Origin: FEN-1073 sp050010135
GTDB lineage: Bacteria; Chloroflexota; Anaerolineae; Anaerolineales; RBG-16-64-43
Assembly: GCA_050010135.1 (NCBI GenBank)
Contig: JBEKLP010000113.1
Location: 1 to 5,909, forward strand
Direction: 5' to 3'
DNA: 5,909 nt
Position 1 is the stretch's first letter. Each line of letters starts with the position of its first letter. The notes beneath the pieces were generated by a model. It had not been told where the DNA came from. It did no database searches and saw nothing but the letters and a program-made list of their open reading frames with translations. Below, in pieces: positions 1-5,909 of the stretch. The translations under genes were made by a program, and so were the position numbers.

Positions 1-1
1 G

Positions 2-646
2 CTTCCGGGAGATGAAGTGCTCACCAGCCCGCTGGCGGACCAGGTGGAGATGGAGGCGGCGCGGATCCTGCTGGAGAACGGCCCGCTGACGGCCGAGGAG
101 TTGGATAACCGCATCTGCTCGTTCTTCACCGGACTGCTGACACCCGAGCTTCGGCTGCTGCAGGCCTGTCTGGATTCCTACGGACTAGCGGCGGAAAACG
201 GCACCCTCAGGCTGCGCCCGGAGGACCATCCCGCTTCCCGCGAAGCGGAATTGAAGATCTTGCGCGACAACCTGGGCGAGCTGGGCAGGAAAATGGGGTA
301 TGCGGTGAAAGAGGAAGACAAGCAGCATTGGATCGACTCATCCGGAGAAGAGGTGAGTTGTTTTCAGTTTACCGCCTCGGCCGCCGTCGGCCATTTTTTG
401 CTCCAACCGGTGGCCGATCCCAAACACGCGTGGATCGTTCTACCCGGCGGACGGGCCCCGCTGGTTCTGTACAAGCTGCGCCGGAACGTCCTCCTGCGCC
501 GGGCCGTGAATACCGGATGGCGCTTCCTTAAATTCCGGCACATCCGCCGACTGATGCAGGATCCTCTCCTGCGCCCGGAGAATCTCGACGAGCGGCTCGG
601 ATTGGATCCGTTGGGAACTACGGAAGACCGGGTTCCGTTCTTATGA
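2..646 (+). CDS. Unrecognised protein, C-terminal part (5' end outside window)
   Basis: The reading frame is open from the first complete codon and stops at TGA 644-646, so 214 residues are visible. A GTG at 17-19 could be taken as a start, but there is no ribosome binding site before it and the frame continues upstream, so I read this as a 5'-truncated gene. Residues about 15-75 are helix-rich and end in a strand-like segment (GTLRLRPED), resembling a winged-helix DNA-binding fold. A second segment runs from about residue 85 and includes a W-I-D-S-S-G turn and an alternating hydrophobic stretch (FQFTASAAVGHFLL). The most distinctive part is a basic C-terminal block: LPGGRAPLVLYKLRR at about 147-161 and WRFLKFRHIRRL at about 173-184. 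Many Arg/Lys residues and the winged-helix-like part suggest nucleic-acid binding. From memory only, similar tails follow methylase-like domains in Chloroflexota proteins; this is not shown here. No catalytic motif was identified. Confidence 0.7.
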   Translation, partial: LPGDEVLTSPLADQVEMEAARILLENGPLTAEELDNRICSFFTGLLTPELRLLQACLDSYGLAAENGTLRLRPEDHPASREAELKILRDNLGELGRKMGYAVKEEDKQHWIDSSGEEVSCFQFTASAAVGHFLLQPVADPKHAWIVLPGGRAPLVLYKLRRNVLLRRAVNTGWRFLKFRHIRRLMQDPLLRPENLDERLGLDPLGTTEDRVPFL

Positions 647-650
647 GAAT

Positions 651-662
651 AACCGTACGGTT
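651..662. other. 12-bp perfect palindrome just after the first gene
   Basis: AACCGTACGGTT is its own reverse complement and lies four bases after the stop codon of the first gene. It has no loop and no T-run follows it, so it is not a typical intrinsic terminator. It could be a protein-binding site or chance. Confidence 0.25.
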
Positions 663-728
663 TCGCTTGATGGTTGAGGACCACTGATTTCACAGATTAA
701 AATGGATCACACCGAGGAAACCTATTGG

Positions 729-1002
729 GGAGAAACTCCCCTGTCATTGCGAGGAGGCTTTGATGGTTTTGGTTTCCTATCAAAGCCGACGAAGCCCCGG
801 CCTCGCCCCGGCAAATGCAACTCTTGCAGAGTAGGGGCCGGGGCGGGGCAATCTGGTTTTTCACCGCAGTGATTCCCTATCCCCTTTTCTGAATCATTCC
901 TGCGAACCAGCACCTGGGAGATTGCTCCGCCCCGGTAAGCCCACCGGGCGAGGCCGGGGCTTCGCTCCCTCTGGTCGCTCGCAATGACATCCAGCTTTCT
1001 CC
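729..1002. repeat. Compound inverted-repeat element with TGTCATTGCGAG ends (MITE/REP-like)
   Basis: Several nested arms pair across the element. GGAGAAA 729-735 pairs with TTTCTCC 996-1002. After six unpaired bases on each side, TGTCATTGCGAG 742-753 pairs perfectly with 978-989. The 19 bases 790-808 pair perfectly with 946-964. The 17 bases 838-854 pair with 919-935 with one mismatch. The central part closes with CTGGTT 853-858 / AACCAG 905-910, CGCAG 865-869 / CTGCG 900-904 and TGATTC 870-875 / GAATCA 891-896. Side hairpins sit within one arm: GGCTTTGAT 756-764 with ATCAAAGCC 779-787, and TGCAA 816-820 with TTGCA 824-828. A small hairpin, GGGGAG-AAA-CTCCCC, spans 727-741 at the left end. No ORF or transposase is inside. 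Intergenic repeats with this terminal motif occur in several bacterial lineages (recalled, not searched). It is probably a non-autonomous mobile or REP-like element. I found no obvious target-site duplication. Confidence 0.85.
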
Positions 1003-1105
1003 GAAGCTTATCGTGGATTGATCTTCCGTTTTACGGTCGGATCTGCGGCATTCGCGGAAGGCATGGCGAAGAGCGAAACTTTATTTCAGTTAACGCAACG
1101 CGGGA

Positions 1106-2782
1106 CTATTTCGTCTCGGAGTAATACCATTCGTTGGCCAACGCCAGCCTGTCGGATTCGTCGTAGAGCGGGCCGAGCGGAATTCCGGCGATGCGTGCAT
1201 CCACGGCATAGCTATAGACCGGATGCCAGAGGAACAGCGCGGGGGTTTGGTAGGCGAAGCGGTATTGGAAAGTCAGATACAATCGCGCCCGGTCGTCAAA
1301 ACTCATGGTAGTTCTGGCTTCTTCCAATAGTTCGCTGATTGCGCGGTCGTCCAATTGCGAGTAATTTTGGCCGTCGGGGGTTTGAGTCTGATTCCAGAAA
1401 GGATATGGATCCGGATCCGGATACGGCGCCAGACTTAAATCAATCAGCGCCGCTTGATAGGTGCGGGGTGTCAGGTTGTCGTCGATCAGGGAACGGTAAT
1501 TCGCCGGTTTCAGCGCCACCTTCACGCCCACCTTGGCCCATTGCGCCTGGATGGCGGTGGCGACAGCCTCCTGCGGCTGACCTTCCGCATAAAGCAAGGT
1601 AAATGAAAACAAGGCGTCTTTATTTTTCCTGACAAAGGCGTCGGTGCCCGGGGTCGCGCCCGCCGGGATGACCCACCCGGCCGCATCCAGCAACCGGGAA
1701 GCTTCCTCCGGATCAAACGGCACCGGAGCCAGGTTGGGATCCGCCGCCCAACTCCCGCGCAAGATCGGGCCGACCGCCTGGATCGCCTGGCCGGAAAGCA
1801 CCATATCGATGATCTGTTGCCGGTCCAGGGCCATCAGCAGCGCCTGCCGGATTTCCCGATCCTGGAAAAAAGGTACGTCGTTGTTTTTTAAATTCAACAA
1901 AACCAACGAGGACTGGGGCAACCGCGCGGTATACACATTCCAGTTTGCCCCCTGCAACACGGTATTCAGTTCTTCCGGGGTCAGGCCGCCCAGGCCCATC
2001 ACCGCTCCGGATTGCAGCGCCTTAAAAGCATCCGCGTGCGTTGGATAGTAGAGAAAATCAATTTTTTCCAGATGCGGCTTTACGCCGTAATATCCGGAAA
2101 ACGGAACCAACGTGACCCCGGCAATGGCATCGCCGCTGAGGATCAGAGTTTCCACCTTGAAAGGGCCGGAACCGACCGGTTTGAGGTTGAACGTCATCCC
2201 GTCAAGTTTCGTCACATCCACGCCGCTGAGCAGGTGCTCCGGCAGCAATCCGGTGGCCAGGTAATCCAGGAACGGCGCATAGGGTTCGGGCAGGGTAAAC
2301 TGGACGAGTTTCGCCGAGAGCGCCTGAACCTTGACCGTCCGCCAAAGTGCGGCCAGGTCCGCCCGGCCCGAGTATGCTTTATCCTGAAGCAAACTGAAGG
2401 TATATACCGCGTCCTTGGCCGTCACCGGATACCCGTCCTGCCAGACGGCATCCGGCCGGATCACCACGGTGTAGGTCTTTCCCTCGTCGCTGACGACCCA
2501 CCCCTGGGCCAGATCGGGAATCGGCTTGCCGGTGGAATCAAATTTCACCAGACCGGAGAAGATGAGCCGGTCGACGTCGTGATCGGGCGGATTGCGTATG
2601 TCCAGAACGGGGTTGAGCCGCTGCAACGCCCCCACGATCGCTTCCTTGTATTCCCCGCCGCTTGGGGCCTGCTTTGTGGCGGTCGAGGCCGGGGCGCCGC
2701 TCCCCCGCAACGCCAAGATGAGCAGGACGACGAGGACGACGCCAACCCCTGCAATCAGGATTTGCCAGCGAAACCGCATCAT
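1106..2782 (-). CDS. ABC transporter substrate-binding protein, family 5 (oligopeptide/nickel type)
   Basis: The 558-residue product has the usual length for family 5 extracellular solute-binding proteins (SBP_bac_5). Such proteins bind peptides, nickel chelates or other small solutes outside the membrane and pass them to an ABC permease. The family signature is at residues 90-135: DLAQGWVVSDEGKTYTVVI, then a W-Q-D-G-x-P-V-T-A-K-D motif followed by VYTFSLL. The C-terminal part has the typical YPDPDPYPFWNQ turn and an aromatic ending (NEWYY). Residues 8-25 are one hydrophobic helix behind a short basic start. No lipobox cysteine follows, so the protein is either held by an uncleaved N-terminal anchor or cleaved at a possible APA site near residue 32; I see no Cys in the protein. 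Two ATG codons stand in tandem at 2782-2777, and neither has a clear Shine-Dalgarno. secG ends 77 bases upstream on the same strand, so shared transcription is likely. No permease or ATPase gene is next to it, and the substrate cannot be told. Confidence 0.93.
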   Translation of the reverse strand: MMRFRWQILIAGVGVVLVVLLILALRGSGAPASTATKQAPSGGEYKEAIVGALQRLNPVLDIRNPPDHDVDRLIFSGLVKFDSTGKPIPDLAQGWVVSDEGKTYTVVIRPDAVWQDGYPVTAKDAVYTFSLLQDKAYSGRADLAALWRTVKVQALSAKLVQFTLPEPYAPFLDYLATGLLPEHLLSGVDVTKLDGMTFNLKPVGSGPFKVETLILSGDAIAGVTLVPFSGYYGVKPHLEKIDFLYYPTHADAFKALQSGAVMGLGGLTPEELNTVLQGANWNVYTARLPQSSLVLLNLKNNDVPFFQDREIRQALLMALDRQQIIDMVLSGQAIQAVGPILRGSWAADPNLAPVPFDPEEASRLLDAAGWVIPAGATPGTDAFVRKNKDALFSFTLLYAEGQPQEAVATAIQAQWAKVGVKVALKPANYRSLIDDNLTPRTYQAALIDLSLAPYPDPDPYPFWNQTQTPDGQNYSQLDDRAISELLEEARTTMSFDDRARLYLTFQYRFAYQTPALFLWHPVYSYAVDARIAGIPLGPLYDESDRLALANEWYYSETK

Positions 2783-2859
2783 AGCCGGATCCGGAAAGGA
2801 AGAATCATCTTTGTGTGCGGGTATGCAGCCGGGGATGCATGAAGCTCGCGGAATAAACC

Positions 2860-3084
2860 TTACTTGAACGCCAGGACGGTGATAAAGGAGAGAGCAAAGA
2901 AGAGGATGCTCAAGACGATCGTCCCGTTAAAGAGGGCCTTCTCCACTCCCCGACGGGCGCGGAATACACCACCCGCATCGCCACCGCCCAATCCTCCCAG
3001 GCCGGCTTCTTTGCTTTGCAAAACGACGGCGGCAATCAGCACGGCGCCTAGGATTATTTGGGCAATACTGAGATATGTCTTCAC
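2860..3084 (-). CDS. secG: Preprotein translocase subunit SecG
   Basis: The 74-residue protein matches SecG in length and layout: two membrane segments (about residues 5-23 and 52-72) joined by a glycine-rich cytoplasmic loop. The loop holds the conserved pattern V-L-Q-S-K-E-A-G-L-G-G (21-31), then F-R-A-R-R-G-V-E-K-A-L (41-51), running into the start of helix 2 with a Thr at 55. SecG is the accessory subunit of the SecYEG channel. It helps SecA-driven protein export by moving in the membrane, and is usually helpful rather than essential. Translation starts at GTG (3084-3082) behind a good Shine-Dalgarno (GGAGGT, 3093-3088); no ATG is available near it. An extended -10 promoter lies about 40 bases upstream. 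The next gene on the same strand is the substrate-binding protein, and the kinase gene diverges on the other side. Confidence 0.95.
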   Translation of the reverse strand: MKTYLSIAQIILGAVLIAAVVLQSKEAGLGGLGGGDAGGVFRARRGVEKALFNGTIVLSILFFALSFITVLAFK

Positions 3085-3087
3085 AAG

Positions 3088-3093
3088 ACCTCC
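3088..3093 (-). promoter_or_regulatory. Ribosome binding site of secG
   Basis: On the minus strand GGAGGT lies three bases before the GTG start. The spacing is short but the match to the anti-Shine-Dalgarno is strong, and it decides the GTG start of secG. Confidence 0.75.
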
Positions 3094-3123
3094 AACAGAT
3101 TCATTGACCTTGGAACGGGGGGC

Positions 3124-3132
3124 ATTATATCA
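3124..3132 (-). promoter_or_regulatory. Extended -10 promoter for secG (and probably the binding protein)
   Basis: Read on the minus strand this is TGATATAAT, a perfect TATAAT hexamer with the TGn extension. No good TTGACA-like -35 lies 16-18 bases upstream, which fits an extended -10 promoter. Transcription would start near 3117, leaving a leader of about 33 bases before secG that includes its ribosome binding site. Confidence 0.6.
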
Positions 3133-3198
3133 GAAACCCTTTTTCCACCTCCAGATATTGGAATCGAGGGAATGGGGCCGGAAAAAGCGGAAAAGTTA

Positions 3199-3240
3199 TG
3201 CATTTATGCAGACCTGCAAGATCTGCGTCCATCGGCGATG
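3199..3240. promoter_or_regulatory. Cluster of three short inverted repeats in the divergent promoter region
   Basis: Three dyads stand almost end to end between the two divergent promoters: TGCAT-TT-ATGCA (3199-3210), GCAGACCT-GCA-AGATCTGC (3208-3226, one mismatch), and CATCG-G-CGATG (3230-3240). Dyads in this position may be operators for a regulator of secG, the kinase or both. They are short, so chance cannot be excluded, and I do not recognise a known operator consensus. Confidence 0.3.
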
Positions 3241-3276
3241 TGAGAGGCAGAAACCCGAGCCGGTTCGTCGGCCAAT

Positions 3277-3285
3277 TGGTAAAAT
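3277..3285 (+). promoter_or_regulatory. Extended -10 promoter of the kinase gene
   Basis: TGGTAAAAT is a TGn-extended -10 with one mismatch to TATAAT. Its hexamer ends nine bases before the ATG at 3295, so transcription should begin at or within a few bases of the start codon. The bases between contain no Shine-Dalgarno, which supports leaderless or near-leaderless translation. The wider context ATTGGTAAAAT is almost identical to the promoter before ftsH. Confidence 0.5.
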
Positions 3286-3294
3286 ATAAGCATC

Positions 3295-4317
3295 ATGGAA
3301 GCCGGGACGCTTCTAAACGACCGCTATGAACTCATCAAACCGCTGGCAAGCGGCGGGATGGCGCACGTCTGGTTCGGCCGCGACCGGCTACTGGGCCGGC
3401 CGGTGGCCGTAAAAATTCTCCGCGAGGAATACACCAGCCGGCCGGATTTTCAGGAGCGTTTCCTCAAGGAAGCCCAAGCGATCGCCCGACTTTCGCATCC
3501 CAACCTGGTGACCGTATACGATTTCGGGATCCAAAACGGGCAATACTTCATGGTAATGGAATACGTGGAGGGGGAAGATCTGAAATCGTTTTTACATCAC
3601 ACGCCCGGCCCCGCTCTCGGCGCGGATCGCTCGCAGCCGGTGGACCTCTGGCTGGATATTACGATTCAAGTGTGCGAAGGCCTCGGACTCGCGCACCGGG
3701 CGGGAGTGATCCACTGCGACGTCAAACCACAAAATATCCTGCTCAACGACGAACTGATTGCCAAGATCGCCGATTTCGGCATCGCCCGGGCGTTGGGCCG
3801 CGGCGCCGCAGGGGAAGATCCATCGAAAAACGATATGGTCTGGGGCAGCCCGCAATATATTTCGCCGGAACAAGCGGCCGGGGAGATGCTCACCCCGGCA
3901 AGCGATATCTATTCCACCGGGGTGATGCTGTTCGAACTCCTGACCGGGCGCCTGCCGTTCCCCGGAAAGGATCCGCGGACGCTTTCACTGCAACATATGC
4001 TCGAACCCGCCCCCTCGCCCCGTCTGCTCAATCCCAGCCTTCCCCCGGAACTGGACGAGATCGTCCTGCGGGCCCTGGCCAAGGATCCGGCGCAACGGTA
4101 TCGCAACGGCGATCAAATGGCGCGGGTGCTAAAAACCTTTCTGACCGAGCATCCCGGGATCCTCCCGGGAGCGACTTCCCCGGAAGACGAGCTGGAAGAA
4201 GAGGCGAGCATTGATTGGAGGGCGGTCGGCCTCGGGTTCCTCGACCTGATCGCGGTCGGAAGCCTGATCCCACTATGGGTCTACGTCTTTTTTTTGTATA
4301 ATCCTCCCGGGAAATAA
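3295..4317 (+). CDS. Membrane-anchored Ser/Thr protein kinase (Hanks type)
   Basis: The 340-residue protein has a complete Hanks-type kinase domain at about residues 11-280. It transfers phosphate from ATP to Ser/Thr of partner proteins. Visible motifs are the glycine loop L-A-S-G-G-M-A-H-V (17-25), VAVK with the ATP lysine K40, the helix-C glutamate E59, the catalytic loop HCDVKPQN with D142, K144 and N147, DFG at 160-162, the activation segment GSPQYISPEQ (184-193), D204 of the F helix and R268 near the domain end. All catalytic residues are present, so it should be active. The loop has Cys instead of Arg before D142, making it a non-RD kinase. After an acidic linker (about 296-307) comes a single hydrophobic segment (about 312-335) and a short NPPGK end. 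There is no PASTA or other sensor domain, unlike PknB. The ATG is chosen because the family's usual RYELIKPL start follows at once. No Shine-Dalgarno is seen. No phosphatase or FHA partner is in the window. Confidence 0.95.
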   Translation: MEAGTLLNDRYELIKPLASGGMAHVWFGRDRLLGRPVAVKILREEYTSRPDFQERFLKEAQAIARLSHPNLVTVYDFGIQNGQYFMVMEYVEGEDLKSFLHHTPGPALGADRSQPVDLWLDITIQVCEGLGLAHRAGVIHCDVKPQNILLNDELIAKIADFGIARALGRGAAGEDPSKNDMVWGSPQYISPEQAAGEMLTPASDIYSTGVMLFELLTGRLPFPGKDPRTLSLQHMLEPAPSPRLLNPSLPPELDEIVLRALAKDPAQRYRNGDQMARVLKTFLTEHPGILPGATSPEDELEEEASIDWRAVGLGFLDLIAVGSLIPLWVYVFFLYNPPGK

Positions 4318-4405
4318 TCTCGCAGGGCGGGATGAGACCTATTTCTCCCCCGTTCACGTCAAAAGTATCCACAAAAAAGGGGTTAACGGAACGCTGATAA
4401 AGCAT

Positions 4406-4414
4406 TGGTATAAT
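4406..4414 (+). promoter_or_regulatory. Extended -10 promoter of ftsH
   Basis: TGGTATAAT is a perfect TATAAT with a TGn extension. No -35 of good quality sits at the usual spacing; the nearest candidate (TTAACG at 4383-4388) is 20 bases away. Transcription is expected near 4420-4422, giving a leader of about 65 bases before the ftsH GTG. No CIRCE-type heat-shock operator (TTAGCACTC and its inverted copy) is visible, so there is no sign here of HrcA control. Confidence 0.65.
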
Positions 4415-4420
4415 CTTCAG

Positions 4421-4485
4421 ATGCAAACAGCGGACAGTACCGGGGGAGGGTTTGTTCGCCGGGGCATGAAGAATCGGAGGCAAGT

Positions 4486-4489
<4 letters not shown>
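4421..4489 (+). CDS. Possible 22-residue upstream ORF overlapping the ftsH start
   Basis: An ATG lies six bases after the perfect -10 hexamer, so it would be the first codon of a leaderless transcript. The frame reads 22 residues, beginning MQTADSTGGG and ending MKNRRQV, and stops at TGA 4487-4489. That stop overlaps the ftsH start as GTGA (4486-4489), the arrangement typical of translationally coupled genes. The ftsH ribosome binding site lies inside the last codons. The peptide is basic at its end and has no recognised motif. It may be a coupling or leader ORF, or chance: a frame of this length is not significant by itself, and the argument rests on its two boundaries. Confidence 0.35.
4476..4480 (+). 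promoter_or_regulatory. Ribosome binding site of ftsH
   Basis: GGAGG stands five bases before the GTG at 4486. This selects that GTG over the overlapping GTG at 4484, which is followed at once by a stop codon in its own frame. Confidence 0.8.

Positions 4490-5909
<1,420 letters not shown>

Larger units (their letters stand above)
647..1105. other. 459-bp intergenic region between convergent genes
   Basis: No convincing gene lies here; the short frames that cross it have no ribosome binding site and run through repeat sequence. It contains the 12-bp palindrome at 651-662 and the compound inverted repeat at 729-1002. I see nothing recognisable in 663-726 or in 1003-1105. The flanking genes converge on this region, but I find no GC-rich hairpin followed by a T-run on either strand, so the terminators are not evident. 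Confidence 0.7.

Noticed and set aside
722..913. Short minus-strand frame inside the intergenic region
   Set aside because: It runs through the inverted-repeat element, so its codons are set by the palindromic arms; no ribosome binding site is present.
1405..1424. Tandem GGATCC-containing repeat
   Set aside because: It encodes the Pro-Asp-Pro-Asp-Pro turn of the substrate-binding protein, so the repetition is explained by the protein sequence.
2823..2840. Hairpin ATGCA-N8-TGCAT between secG and the binding protein
   Set aside because: A five-base stem with no T-run after it is too weak to call a terminator or attenuator.
2012..2842. 276-codon open frame on the plus strand
   Set aside because: It lies opposite the substrate-binding protein and has no family features or ribosome binding site.
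4297..4302. Second TATAAT near the kinase 3' end
   Set aside because: It lies inside the kinase coding sequence, lacks a TGn extension and a -35, and the better promoter at 4406-4414 is closer to ftsH.
4330..4348. Possible terminator hairpin after the kinase
   Set aside because: Only about four base pairs can form (GGGA with TCCC) and no T-run follows.

Overview
The window holds the 3' end of one gene and three complete genes, then the 5' three-quarters of a fifth, in moderately GC-rich bacterial DNA. It looks like chromosomal sequence from an uncultured Chloroflexota bacterium, probably Anaerolineae. That placement is an inference from the style of the Ser/Thr kinase, the membrane-anchored family-5 solute-binding protein, the SecG and FtsH sequences, and the TGTCATTGCGAG-type intergenic repeat. 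No marker gene in the window proves it.

Layout. (1) 2-646 (+) is the C-terminal part of an unrecognised protein with a winged-helix-like segment and a basic tail. (2) 647-1105 has no gene. Most of it is one compound inverted-repeat element (about 729-1002) whose nested arms can fold end to end into a branched hairpin. (3) 1106-2782 (-) is a family-5 (oligopeptide/nickel type) solute-binding protein with no adjacent permease or ATPase genes. (4) 2860-3084 (-) is secG, just upstream of the binding protein and probably co-transcribed with it. (5) 3085-3294 is a divergent promoter region with an extended -10 element facing each way and a cluster of small inverted repeats. (6) 3295-4317 (+) is a Ser/Thr protein kinase with a single C-terminal membrane segment. 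(7) 4318-4485 carries a perfect extended -10 promoter and a possible 22-codon upstream ORF that overlaps the next start by four bases. (8) 4486-5909 (+) is ftsH, the membrane AAA+ zinc protease, cut off by the window end shortly after the HEAGH motif.

How the genes fit together. secG (protein export), the binding protein (solute capture outside the membrane), a membrane-tethered kinase and FtsH (membrane protein quality control) all act at the cell envelope. The sequence shows no direct functional link beyond proximity. The most unusual signals are non-coding or very short: the compound repeat, the near-identical extended -10 elements placed 9 and 6 bases ahead of ATG codons (suggesting leaderless or near-leaderless transcripts), and the tiny ORF coupled to ftsH. 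I see no phage, CRISPR, transposase, tRNA or rRNA sequence, and no clear previously undescribed multi-gene system.
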